Below are positions 43,742 through 55,488 of a stretch of 64,000 bases of DNA, in pieces. Position 1 is the first letter of the stretch. Each line of letters starts with the position of its first letter. A program made the translations under genes and the position numbers. Under the pieces are notes generated by a model that did not search any database, was not told the origin of the DNA, and was given only the letters and a program-made list of their open reading frames with translations. The stretch covers positions 992,001 through 1,056,000 of the forward strand of contig QUOL01000005.1 of NCBI GenBank assembly GCA_009761415.1, in the 5' to 3' direction. The DNA comes from Sarcomyxa edulis (taxonomy: Eukaryota > Basidiomycota > Agaricomycetes > Agaricales > Mycenaceae).

Positions 43742-43968
43742 TATTGAAGGGAGACACTTCAGAGAGCACTGGAGTCGAGCTTCACTGTCAAAGATATGTA
43801 TATTTAGGTAGAGTAAGACAACGTACCTGGAGTCGAGCTTCACTGTCAAAGATAAAGAGCAGTGAGCTGACTCCAGGGAAGGCTAAGTCATCTGAAGTAA
43901 ACAATAGTACACAAGTAAAACATTTAAAAGCGAAATATAGGCAGAGTTCGTTAGCACAAATCCCAACA
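43742..43968 (-). repeat. solo LTR copy 5 (long form)
   Basis: 227 bp, duplication GCATA on both sides; one extra base shifts the frame. Confidence 0.92.
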
Positions 43969-45989
43969 GCATATCGAGTATGGGATAATCGTTTGGGGAT
44001 GGTACGGTGCGGTTGATGTTCTCGAAGCTCGGGGTACCAACCGTGCTCTCCTCGTGGGAAGAAAAGTACATAGTGCAGTGGTTCGTAGGCAGGATGTAAG
44101 TCACTGATGCGATACAATGGGAGATCATGGCATGCGCTTTCGCAGAATGATGTCTCGTGTTTCGCCTTGTCATCCGTCACCTGGGAGGATAACTGCTACT
44201 TCATCGGCTGTTGGAAGGTTATAGCGGCGACGATCTTGGCCAGGCATAACACGAAGTCGAACCGCGACATCCTCAGCTTCGCCGTATTGAGCTAAGACCT
44301 CGTACGCATGTTTGTAGATAGGCGCGTAACGATGAGAAGTCTCTAGCATGGTCTGCAGCACTTGCATGGTATCCTGCCGCAGTTCCTCGTTGTTCTGCAT
44401 GCGTTGCTGTAGAGCAAGGGCAGGATCGTACACATATAATTGAGAATACCTAGCAGGCTGTCCTTCCGGAGGGATGAGAGCACCAGATCGGTGACATAAT
44501 TGGCCCAGGATACGGAATACCCAACCTCCATGGCCATCGTTGATACTTTTTTGATCGTTCACACCGATAGAGGTAAAAGCAAGGGCCATATTATATTGCC
44601 GGATATTAGCTCGAAATTCTCGTGATTGTACGTCGTTACCCAGGAAGAGATCAAATAACGGAGGAGGAGGCTCTTGTAACAGAGGAAGACGAACTTGGCC
44701 TTGATTACAGCACATCTCGAATTTTGGAGCCTGTGTGGACAAAGACACAAGGCGTTCGGCTCCCCAGTGCAAAGCTCCGCAGGATGGGCAACAGATATCC
44801 ATACGTCCCAAGTCATGGCGTGCAACAGGGTCTGCGTATGGATGTCGGGCAGCAAAAAATCCATCGCGGTGGACTTCTAGTCCGGCACCGCTATTGTTAC
44901 GGACATTATCTGGTCATAATCTGGTCAAGGAAGAACACGAATGAATTTGAGGAACATACTTACTATGATTCTGGATGCCGCGGTGTTCAACTTGTGGCAC
45001 GTCGCGGTGATCTTGATGGCCATTTGCTGCGAAGAAAACATGTCGGTAAGCGGTAGGATTTTGGCTCATATCTAGAACTTACGTTGATCTCGTTGGTGAC
45101 GTTCGAGATTTTGTGGGTTGACCTCGTGTTCCTCATGGTTGTTGTGCCCTTGTGCTGTGGAACTGGATGTAAGAAAGAAGAAAGGATGCTTCTCAGTATG
45201 AACTCACGGAGATTCTGTTGTTCTACTTGCGCACGTTGTCGCTGAACATTGCGAGATGTGCGAGTTCTTGAGTGCGGAGCCCCCGAGGAGGAAGACCTTC
45301 GAGTCGCAGCAGGGTGATGCCTAACGGGTTGTCGAGTCTGTGATTCAGCACCTGGTGGAGGAAAAACCACCTGCACAAACTGCAGGTCGTTCGCGGCTGG
45401 TGTCCCTGTGCCTACCAAAGGAGTCTGGTTGCATTGGATCTTTCAGATGACAATTCACCTCGTTCTACACGTGCAAATGATACGTACCTCAGGCTGATTC
45501 TCACCATTCTCATTTGTGGTTTGATGCCAATGACGAACATTGTCGGCGCGTGTCCAATGGCGGCGTGGTAAGCTTTCTACCGTGGGCGGAACGAATTGAA
45601 GAGGCGAGACGCGAGGTAGAACCGCGGTTGTCTCAGAGGAACGCGTCGGTCGACGTCGTCTTGGGCTTGCGTCGAGTCCTGTTGAACGGGTGTCACGCTC
45701 CGCTTGACGACTGCGCTGTTGTTGACATTGTAGTGTGTTCAACACATCCTGAAAAGGATCAAGCCTTCGAAAAAAGATTTCACGTTAGTCTGGGAAGAGA
45801 TACATGAATTCTCACAAAGCTCGAAGAAAGCACTCACGTCTGCGGATCATCGCGGACCGAATTGACAGCGTTCGCCAATGATGGTGCATGTTCTCTTCCG
45901 ATGGGTAGACAGAGGGCTGATAATAATAGAAGAAGCAAGAGGGCAAGCCTCGGGATCATGGTAGAATTGTCTGCTATCCGAGTTGTCTG

Positions 45990-46836
45990 CTAACGCGTTG
46001 TGTTACGGTGAAAATTGTTCAAGCTCAAGGTTGCTGTCGCGGCTGTGGCAGTGCTTTCTAAAAAACGATAATTGCCAATTTTGGTCTTTGCCAGACGCAC
46101 GGGAAAAATCCCTTGTCTTTTGTAATGTAGACTCGTTCAAATCACCAAAGAGTGTTGGGATTTGTGCTAAAGAACTCTGCCTTTATTTCGCTTTCAGCCA
46201 CTTTACTTGTTTACTATTGTTTACTTCAGATGACTTAGCCTTCCCTGGAGTCAGCTCACTGCTCTTTATCTTTGACAGTGAAGCTCGACTCCAGGTACGT
46301 CGTTTTACTCTACTTAATATACATATCTTTGACAGTGAAGCTCGACTCCAGTGCTCTCTGAAGTGTCTCCCTTCAATAAAGAGGCCACTGACTGGGTGAC
46401 TAGATCCGTATGAAACCAAGATTCCATACGGTTCAGATCTCCAGATGAAATCCATCTTACATCCTCCCCTTCAACGGCTAAAGGAAATCTCAACCCATGA
46501 CATAACCTGGCATTATCTTTGAGGGCCAACAGCTGGGGAATAATGATGTCTGAGACCAATTTCCCAGCATCATCAACTAACGTAAACATATCTTCAGCAT
46601 GCAACTTGAAATTACTATCTCACGTAAATATAGAACCTACCGCCAGGACTTTTCAGAGTCTTTGCCAAAATCGACAATGGTTGGCTGTTGGTGTACCCCA
46701 ATGGGTACCGAGTCGATCAGATAAGAGAATAGAAGTGGATTGCGGATGCCAGGCAGGATCAAATACCTCCTGGCAGACGCGGAATGATAATCAACAATGC
46801 CCCGTGCCCGCTGGTACACTCTATCACTTAAGATGA
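45990..46836 (-). pseudogene. hypothetical gene interrupted by a solo LTR
   Basis: Minus strand: exon from about 46819 (MYQRARGIVDYHSASARR...GKDSEKSWR), an intron of about 35 nt ending TTTCAAG, then an exon with HAEDMFTLVDDAGKLVSD and WISSGDLNRMESWF. The LTR at 46153-46378 splits the last codons. Composition is protein-like but I do not recognise the family; its place among mobile elements suggests a transposon cargo gene. Confidence 0.45.
46153..46378 (+). repeat. solo LTR copy 6 (long form)
   Basis: 226 bp, duplication AAGAG on both sides. Confidence 0.92.
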
Positions 46837-47159
46837 GATAGCAAAGGCTAATGGGGTGTTTGTTTGATGTAGTAAAAGATAAGATTCTACGAAGTACAGA
46901 GATGTGGTAACTACAGCTTGTGATCTAAATAATTGTAAACAACTCTGCCACTTCAAGAATATGGAACGAAAAATGTAGGTACAACTAGCTGATGCTAGGA
47001 ACTGAAGAGTAAATCTACGTAACCCGTTACATTGGCACTCTCACACTATTGTGGAGTATGGTTCTTGTCAAATCAAGAGCAGCAAGCAGCATAATCATGA
47101 ATAATGATCCTTAAGGTTTTATCAGTAAGAGCCTTATTCACAAATCTGCAACGGATGCA
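46837..47159. other. AT-rich spacer
   Basis: No gene seen. Confidence 0.4.
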
Positions 47160-47938
47160 AAGGACATACCACCTTCCGATAGCACTGCAATTCTCATACC
47201 ATGTCTCCATTTCTTGAGAGTGTTGACATTGACTTTGTACTCTTTGGCAATCTGAGCTATGGTCGTAGAATGCTTCAGATACAACAGTCTGAATATGAAA
47301 TACAATTAGAGGAAGCTCAAGACAATGTCAATTACATACCTGTCGATGTGTAAGGTGAGCCTGGATAGTCCACCATCTGGTCAAAATCATGCAAACAAGT
47401 GTTATCTTCACCTCGAGCACAAGAAGCTATTGTCGACCAAAGTGTTCCATCGTTGACTGGTACAGCAACGTTTTCCATGATAGTACCTTTCTCCAGTCTG
47501 CCCACTAGCCCTGGATAACCTCAAGTGACGGACCGTAAAGTTGATGTTGGAGAGTGTGACAAGAATCTCTGAGCTTTCCTGCAAGATGGCAGGAGGTGAA
47601 CCATCGGTTGCCCATCCACCTTTCACCTTTTTCCGCTTTGTTATTCCCTTTCTTCCCTCCTTCCTGTTGAGCTTCCAACGTTTTCTCCTCCAGAGCGTCT
47701 CCAAGATCCCCAGCCTCCAACTCATAAGTAATTTACCATCACCATCCACTCCAATCTCTGATCCAGCTCCTCCCCGTAGAGCCATGGGACGTCCATCTAC
47801 CGCCAGATTTATGTTCCGGATACGCTTGGACCGTCTAGGGGCGGTGGGTGGCCTTACCCTTCCCTCCATTTTGCTTGTCAGGCTTCTTTTTGGCAGCGTT
47901 GACTCCCTCAGGATCACCACTACCACCACCACCATCTC

Positions 47939-47971
47939 TATTGAAGGGAGACACTTCAGAGAGCACTGGAG
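47939..47971 (-). repeat. 33-bp LTR fragment (copy 7)
   Basis: The terminal TATTGAAGGG... end of the same LTR, directly in front of the full copy 8 and in the same orientation. Confidence 0.85.
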
Positions 47972-47972
47972 T

Positions 47973-48198
47973 TATTGAAGGGAGACACTTCAGAGAGCAC
48001 TGGAGTCGAGCTTCACTGTCAAAGATATGTATATTAAGTAGAGTAAGACGATGTACCTGGAGTCAAGCTTCACTGTCAAAGATAAAGAGCAGTGAGCTGA
48101 CTCCAGGGAAGGCTAAGTCATCTGAAGTAAACAATAGTAAACAAGTAAAGGGGCTGAAAGCGAAATATAGGCAGAGTTCTTTAGCACAAATCCCAACA
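47973..48198 (-). repeat. LTR copy 8 (long form)
   Basis: 226 bp. Unlike the others it has no matching 5-bp flanks, and together with copy 7 may be the product of recombination or nested insertion. Confidence 0.88.
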
Positions 48199-48540
48199 GC
48201 ACATTTCTTCGTCGTTGTTGCTGGAGTCTGAGGAGAATGAAGTCCCACTGGATTCATCACTCACATACAAATCACGCCAGTCTTCACCTAAAATATTGGA
48301 CCAACACTCGGAGGAGGATGAACCTGAGGATGAAAAAGAGTCATCCGAGTCGAAGTCTCCACTTGAGAGTCCCGAAAGTAAGTGTGTATCCTCGGGGCTT
48401 TCATTTTGTTGCTGGAGAGATTTAAGATACCTCAAATACCGCGCTTGTCGGTAAAGGACCTCTTGATGTCTATGGTGGTGTCGAAGATAGAGTTTGATGA
48501 GCTTGTGGGTCCAAGTGAGACGTCGGATGTGTTTGGACAT

Positions 48541-49269
48541 GGTTGGGGAGAGCAAGAGGTAATAAAAATTGTATTGGAAAAACTGGTAGCTAGACTTGAA
48601 TGAGCTAAGAAACCATAATCAAGGAGAATCGACTAAGAATCGAGTTGTGAAACATGACGGTCAGAGTAGAATCGAAAATTCCCATGATTATCAAGACTTT
48701 TGGGCCACTAGAATCGAGCAGAATCGTGTGAGAATCGTTGCCAGAATTGTCGAGAATCACCTACTCTCACTGGGGCTATTACAGTCCTCAAAATTTTGCA
48801 GAGTCAGAACTCGAAGGTTCAGGTGTCTCACAGCATTACACAAAGATACTGCATGTTTCAAGGTGCACAAAAGCATCAGGAAAACCCTCCGTCTGCAATT
48901 AGAGTATATACGTTCCAGTTAGTTCTAATTCCAGTCTAATCTCGACAAATTTATACTAACACCTAATACAACCAATTGGCCTAGCTGCAAGTGGAGCCCC
49001 CGAATCTTCACCAATTAGCACTGATTATACAGAATAATGTACAATAAGCCGGTACTTGTTTTCTCATTATTCTCTTTTTTGCATAGAAGAGTCACAAATA
49101 GTCACGATTAGCATTTTATTAAGCAATGTAGTAAGCTATAAGTGCGGCGAACGTATCGTAGGAGTCAATGAAAGCAAGAAACACAAAGATAAATGCTATT
49201 AAATGAGTGTAAAAAGCTGAGAAGGTAGAAAGATTTGGTGTGCGAGCGGAACCAACATTATCTACCCTA
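48541..49269. other. AT-rich stretch left of the DUF6532-like gene
   Basis: No gene. Contains the left half (48874-48904) of an inverted repeat shared with 55458-55488, and CCAATTAG-like subterminal motifs near 48970-49020. Confidence 0.5.
48874..48904 (+). repeat. left inverted repeat flanking the DUF6532/Plavaka pair
   Basis: 31 bp beginning CATCAGGAAAA and ending TGCAATTAGA; 25 of 31 positions match the inverse of 55458-55488. Confidence 0.6.
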
Positions 49270-52017
49270 CTAATCTTCGACATCCGAGTCCGACTTTCCA
49301 CCGGCTGCAAGAGCTGCAATGTCGAGCAAAGCCAATGCATTGCCTTGAATCGGTTGGACAGAATCTGAACCACTGATAATAGGGATGAGTCAGAGCGGTC
49401 AACGGTGAAAAGAAGAGATTTCGTACGCAGCCGCAGCGTAAATCCCAGTCATCATGTTGTAGTATGCCATTACATTCTCCTCTTTGACATTCGCGATGGC
49501 AAGCATGTGGTTGTTGTAGACGTCGGCGTAAACAGAAGACAGGAACCTGGCCTTGATGTGTGTCCCGGTAGACCATTCTGCAAGGGCGGCAAATATCTAA
49601 CCACAGAAAAAAACAGCCGTGAGGTCTCAACAGCCGAGGACAAAGTATTTGACTTACGCTGGTTGCCCCTAGCGCAACGAGAACATCCGGAACCATCAAT
49701 TTAGCTTCACACCCAGGTAACGAATCGGAATATGACATGAAGAACGAATCGGAGAATGACTGGAACTTGTGACGATATGAGGTAGCGAGTGATGGTGACC
49801 CCGTAAATATGCAAGTGCGAAAGACGTGAATGAGTGCCGGATGCTGATATGGTCTGGAAATTTTGGGTTTGCCGCGCTAGAAGGGGTCCACAGGTTAGTG
49901 AATTCTCAGTAGCGGTGATGAAATGAGAAGATCACCTTCGAAACAGGATATATGTATTTGAATTTTGTCTGCAATGCTACTACCTCCTCCGCAGATCCAT
50001 TTCCTATATTATAATGCCCTGTGACAGCATGAATACTCGCATCCTTGAACTTCCCGCGTAAGAGCGTCAAGCGCGCATCCGGCTGTCGTGGATCAGATTA
50101 GAAATGAGCACCTACAGTATGAGAATACATGCTTACAACAGCAGCAAGATCATTTGCATACGTCTTGTCGTTCTTCATACGTGCCTGAATATCTGCAAAG
50201 TTTAGTGTCTTCGCGCATGACGATACAGCGTCTCGTGCATATTTGATCCGGTCGCCGATATCTGGGAACGCGTTGCGAAATAGTCCGTCACCCACAACTT
50301 TCTTGTTGGCGTAGTCAAGAAGTGACCTGATGCGGGTGGACTGGGCAAGTAAGTTTACCTTCCCGCGCCTCCCGATGACTACGTCAGTGGTAGTTGACCA
50401 GGATAAGACCGTGCCAGAGTGTGCCTTGGAAACCGTATGAGAACCTGAAGCAGATTGGTGTTTCGACCGCGTAGACTCCGAGTCAGAACTGCTGTGATCA
50501 TCTGAAAAGTCATCTTGCCAAGTAGGTTGCTAGAGAAGTATCAGTGACCCGAATGACTAGATAGATTCTCATTCATACCTCCGACTCTGCCTTCAGTTGT
50601 CGTTTGGTCTTCGTGTTCGTATGAGAAGCCTCCGATCTATCACGGTGAGAGTTGGATTCCTTCTGGCTTCTATACGCGGTTCGGTTCCTAGCTGCAGGAC
50701 TCTGACTCTGGCGTCGACGATTTGAGTCCATCTATTGGGTGGTACATCAGCGACTGTATTTTGTGAAGTCTGTCCGAGGGTCATACCTGTAGAGAGGCCT
50801 TATGCAATGTCGTGCTAGCCTGGCGAGCGTGTGTGGAATCAGATTTACGGTCCGGCTTTGGGTTAGAAGCATTGCGCCGACTACTACGGATAGTCTTCGA
50901 TAGCTCATATACACTGTCACCTGCATGAGGAATGTTGCGACCAGATGCTAGAGAGGACCGGCTCTGGGATCTCGACTGCTGGGTGAGGTACTTTGTGGGG
51001 AGGCAAGTGGGAAGGTCAGTTCCGGAGATATCGTCATCATCAGATGCAGCAGCCATGTGTTTACTGTTCTTTCGAGTCCGAGAAGAAGGCTGGATGTCGT
51101 CTGAGAAAACTCCATCGATATTCATACCGTCGTTTTTCTGTGAGAAGAAAACCGTTGTTAGTAGGGCTCAGATAAGGAAAGTAGACATTGGCTTGCCTCC
51201 AAATCTGGCTCGTTCCATTCGGGCATCTGACAGATGAGAATTTGATAAGGAAAATCTGTCAGAGGCGTGTATTTTGAGAATCTCTGCTTACCTCGTCATA
51301 CAGCCTTGACGCGACTATATCTGGATCCTCCTCGGGGTCCGAACTAACCTCACTGTCGTTGTCGGACGCTCTGACAGAGTTCTCGCTTTGAGAATTGTCA
51401 TCGTCGGATAACTGCCGCTGCTTTCCGTGCTTCGTGTTCCGTGATGGTGGATTGATGGTCGATGAACTGGTCTTGGCAAGTGCGTTCGGGGTATTAATTG
51501 CACCTTGATTAGAGACGTTAGTGTCAGATAAACGGAATGATTATGCAATAACAAGCATACCTGGCTTCCTGCTCTTCTGTGTTGGAGACGGATCCCCAGT
51601 TATATCCTCACCAAGATCTGGAGGCAGATACTGACGACGATCTGAACAAAGTGAGACATAAGTCAATTGTGAGAGTATGACCGAATCGTGTATACTTACC
51701 CTGTGGTGGTACGGACTCTTTGACAATGCTCGTCTTCGAAACCTTGGTCTTGTCTGAGGCTTTGACGGTAGAGGATGTCCGCTTTCTCCCGGGTATCATT
51801 GACGCCCATGCTGGAGATATGGACACGGTGTTATTAAATATAAATGGATTATTCAGACATATCCTACCTTGACCTGCAACGTCCTTTGTGCGACGTGGCG
51901 CTGGAATAATCAAGTAAGTCAAAGTCACACGATGCAGGAGTAAAATTGGAACATACGAAGTTGTCTGGTGGGCTGAGAGTCTTCAGTACCTGTAGAGCGG
52001 TTCGTTCGAGATGACAT
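49270..52017 (-). CDS. DUF6532-like protein of basidiomycete mobile regions
   Basis: Minus strand, start ATG 52017 (MSSRTNRSTGTEDSQ), stop TAG at 49270. The first half, in many short exons, is Ser/Arg/Lys-rich and disordered (RTKDVAGQ, RKRTSSTVKASDK, SRTRKNSKHMAAASDDDD). The conserved part follows: LLDYANKKVVGDGLFRNAFP..., then YQHPALIHVFRTCIFTG, an EAKLMVPDVLVALGATSIFAALAEW block and a C terminus ending GKSDSDVED. This matches the DUF6532 family, common and multi-copy in mushroom genomes, with no known biochemical role. It is divergent from the Plavaka transposase and shares its promoter region (52018-52174). Exact borders of the N-terminal exons are uncertain. Confidence 0.75.
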
Positions 52018-52174
52018 GGTGTAGAATGCAGGAAGAGAAATGAGGAAACAAGGTCCGTAATTGAGCCGCGGTGGTTTTGTTACCAAGTTCGCTAAAGCAA
52101 ACACGACGTGTCACGGTGTATATTAACAATCTGCTATTATCTCACTACTCGTCGGTGAAATACGCGTACGCACC

Positions 52175-55100
52175 ATGGTTTTGTGCAACGGTTGCGGCCA
52201 AACCTTCACTGTTGTAGGTTATACATTTCATCTCCAACGAACTCGAAATCCTGCCTGTTCCAGCCTTCTGGAGGACTACTTGGCTTACGAGCCACCGACA
52301 GACGACGAGGCTGCATTGGACCTCGATGAACACGAGGATCCTATCGCTTTTGCTGGCGATCTCTTTGGCACTGTGCAAGATTACGTCGATGAAGATTTTG
52401 GAATGGATGTCGATGCAGAGCAGGATGAATTGAAACTGGAAGATGAAGACGAGGTAGGGGATGGCGAGGATGGCGAGGATGACGAGGATGACGAGAATGA
52501 CGATGTTGAAGAGGAGGGAGAGAACGAAGACTACGAGAACGATTGGGAGCCTCCGGTGCCGAATTTTCTGTTTGATCAGGGAGGGGATGCTGGTCCTGGG
52601 GAGATCGGCGATAACAGTGATGCACCCAGAGTACGTGAGGAGAGAGAAGAAGCAGACGCACATCTGGTGGGAGGAGGCCCAATAATTGTCGAGTTCCCTG
52701 ACCCGCAAGCAGGCAAACCACTCGAGCGTGGTGATTCTGCTTACACCAGATATAGCAACCACATACACATCTCCGAGACCAACCCCTACGCTCCGTTCAT
52801 TTCCAAACGAGATTGGGAAATCACTCGATGGGCCAAGGTACGTGGACCTGGATCTACCGCCTTGTCAGATCTTCTGAAAATTGACGGGGTAAGTTACTTC
52901 GCTGAGTATAGAACTGATATAAATCAGAATCTTACCATAACATCTTCGCTTGTCCGTATAGGTCTGCGAGAACCTTGGGTTGTCGTTCAAAAACGCGATA
53001 GAGTTGAACCGAATAATTGACAAGGAACTACCCGGTCGCCCAAAATTCCATCGCAAAGAGGTGGTTGTGGGAGGCGAGGCCTTTGATGTCTATTTCCGCG
53101 ATATCCTAGAGTGCATAAGGGCTCTTTACGGAGATCCTGAATTCACCCCTTACCTCAAGTTCCGCCCCGAACGACATTATGCCGACGAAAATCAGACTGT
53201 CCGTCTCTTCCATGATATGCGTAGTGGAAAATGGTGGTGGGATACGCAGGTATGTAGCCGCTCCGTCAAGTTTGCCTACTTGACTGTTGATCTTGTTGTA
53301 GGTTGCCGTCGAAAAAAATACACCTGGAGCAACCATTATTCCTGTCATCATCTCCACGGACAAAACTCAGCTCACCTTATTTCGCAATAAAACTGCATAC
53401 CCTGTGTACATGACCATTGGCAACATCCCAAAAGACATTCGACGTAAACCAGCCCGTCGCGCATATGTTTTGCTAGGCTATCTTCCAACCGCAAAACTCG
53501 AACACATCACGAACAAAGCATCTCGTCGTCGGGCCCTTGCAAATCTATTTCATGCATGTATGTCACGTATTGTTCAACCAATGGTAGAGGCTGGAAAGAC
53601 TGGAGTAGCTGTGGCTAGTGGTGATGGAGTTGTCCGTCGAGGCCACCCAATCCTTGCTGCGTACGTCGGCGATTATCCAGAACAGCTGCTTGTGACCTGC
53701 TTGAAGAACTTGGAGTGTCCACAGTGTCCAGTCTCCCGAGCTGAGCTTGGTAATGGAGATTTCAGCGCTGGTCTGAGAGACATTCTCTCCGTCCTCGATG
53801 CATTGGACACACTCGATCAAGGACCCGCTATGTACGCGCAGGCGTGTAAAGCCGCAGGCATAAAGCCTGTCTTCCACCCTTTCTGGGAAAACCTTCCCTA
53901 CGTGAATATATTTCGCTCCATCACCCCCGATATTCTACATCAGCTGTATCAAGGTGTACTGAAACATCTCAAAAGTTGGATTCTCAATGTGTACCCCAAG
54001 GCAGAAATCGACGCTCGCTGCCGCAGACTCCCTCCTAACCACAACATCCGGATCTTCATGAATGGCATCAGTTCTCTTTCGCGAGTTAGTGGCGCCGAAC
54101 ATGACCAGATATGCCGGTTTCTTCTCGGTATCATCATCGATATTCCTTTGCCTGGAAACCAGTCAAACACTCGAGTAGTTCGTACCGTGCGTGCGCTACT
54201 TGATTTTCTTTATCTTGCTCAATATCCTATTCAATCAACTGAGACCATCCGTTTGCTGGACGACGCGCTTGACCGTTTTCACGCCGACAAAGACATTTTC
54301 ATCGATCTAGACATACGCTCAAACTTTAATATCCCCAAACTTCATTTTCTTCGTCACTATACCCTGCTGATTCAGCTATACGGGACTACTGACAACTTCA
54401 ACACCCAATACACCGAGCGCTTACATATCGATCTCGCAAAGGATGCATATCAGGCGACAAATCGTAAGGACGAATATTCACAGATGACGGCGTGGCTCGA
54501 ACGCAAGGAAAAAATTTATCGCCACGAAAAGTACATCCACTGGCGGCTATCTGGTAGTCCTGAACAACTGGCGCCATCTCCTCCAGGTATTGAATATCAT
54601 CGCCATCTCAAAATGACGAAACACCCAACGACAAATGTGTCTTTCCAGAGACTCGAAGTGTCCTACCACGCGACGTTCTTTCGAGATGCGCTTGCGAGAT
54701 TCATCGTCCAACAAAACAATCCGACCCTTACACATAGGGCTATCGAGAGGCAGGCCGAAGATTTTATGTTTCCATTTCGTTCTGTACCGGCATACCACAA
54801 GATCAAATTTGTTGGTTCTGACCCCTCGACCACACTCGACGCTATACATGTGAGACCCGAAAGCAAAAATAAGCGCGGCGATAAAGTTCCTGGCAGATTT
54901 GACACTGCTCTCATCAATAATGGCACCGGAGGGATTACTGGTGTAGAAGGTCTGTACTCAGTATAATCTTTCCTGACTCGGCTATTAGTAGCTCACGCTA
55001 TTGCAGGTTACCGTGTCGGACAAGTTTGCGTGGTTTTTTCTCTGCCAAACAGCGCTATCAAATCCCTTTTCCGTCCTGGGATCAACCCTCCTCATCACCT

Positions 55101-55365
55101 CGCTTATGTCGAATGGTTCACGGCCTTCTCGTCCGCGCCCGAGGCAAACCACCTCATGTACAAGATCACACGTAGCTTGAACCGAGAAGGCGATAATCTA
55201 GCTAGCATCGTTCCAGTTCAGAACATCCGTCGAAGTGTTCATCTATTTCCCAAGTTCGGTCCTATCGCACCCCGAGATTGGACCAGTAGCACAGTCTTGG
55301 ACAAATGTCGCACATTTTTCATCAATTCGTTCTTAGATAGACACAATTATATTACACTCTACTAA
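52175..55365 (+). CDS. Plavaka-type transposase, apparently intact
   Basis: Four exons (52175-52888, 52962-53249, 53302-54940, 55007-55365) sum to 3000 nt, 999 residues. The N terminus has a C-x2-C...H...C zinc-finger-like motif (CNGCGQTF...HLQRTRNPAC), then a long Asp/Glu-rich tract (residues 50-130). The conserved core follows: PYAPFISKRDWEITRWAK, SGKWWWDTQ, IIPVIISTDKTQLT, TPDILHQLYQGVLKHL, and further on TERLHIDLAKDAYQATNRKDE. These are hallmarks of the Plavaka group of CACTA-related basidiomycete transposases, which cut and rejoin DNA at terminal inverted repeats. ATG 52175 starts just ahead of the zinc finger. No stop or frame shift is present and every splice site is canonical, so the enzyme could be active. 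Confidence 0.9.
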
Positions 55366-55457
55366 TACTACTAATCTTGCAAGTTCTGGTTCAATTAGTT
55401 GGAAGTTGCTGTGGCTGGCGTGATTAGTTGGCACTTAGATGATTCACACTCAATTAC

Positions 55458-55488
55458 TTCTAATTGCAAAATGTGGTTTTTCCTGATG
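55458..55488 (-). repeat. right inverted repeat flanking the DUF6532/Plavaka pair
   Basis: Inverse of 48874-48904 at 25 of 31 positions. AATTAGTTGG motifs lie inside it (55394, 55422). Confidence 0.6.

Larger units (their letters stand above)
40230..45958 (-). pseudogene. Helitron Rep/helicase gene, broken by four LTR insertions
   Basis: Read on the minus strand. A possible start lies at 45958 (MIPRLALLLLL), followed by low-complexity N-terminal exons to about 44990. Next is CPSCGALHWGAERL (44790), then the Helitron-like N domain (RKVDIFMTVTANPKWKEI, 43430) and the Rep segment (GLPHMHLLIILKEPYK, split by a frame shift at about 43250). Last comes the PIF1-type helicase: GPGGTGKT Walker A (41750), GGKTMIFGGDFQQTLPVIP, and near the end FAMSINKVQGQ and YVGLSRA. 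LTR copies 2 to 5 interrupt it. Independently of those, the helicase lacks the roughly 45 residues with the Walker B DEAP box: the join reads IICTASCGIADRTMRDI. It is therefore a dead copy. Confidence 0.88.
47160..48540 (-). pseudogene. remnant of a DNA-binding (transposase-like) gene, broken by LTR copies
   Basis: Minus strand. The N-terminal part starts at ATG 48540 (MSKHIRRLTWTHKLIKLYL) and is basic, then Ser/Asp-rich, until it meets LTR copy 8 at 48198. Beyond the LTR the frame is confused, but near 47190-47320 a clear helix-turn-helix reads STTIAQIAKEYKVNVNTLKK. Basic N terminus plus helix-turn-helix suggests a transposase or its accessory gene; the catalytic part was not found. Confidence 0.4.

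Noticed and set aside
45983..46399. Plus-strand open frame of 138 codons
   Set aside because: Its second half is the LTR copy 6 in its open frame; the first half is unrelated sequence.
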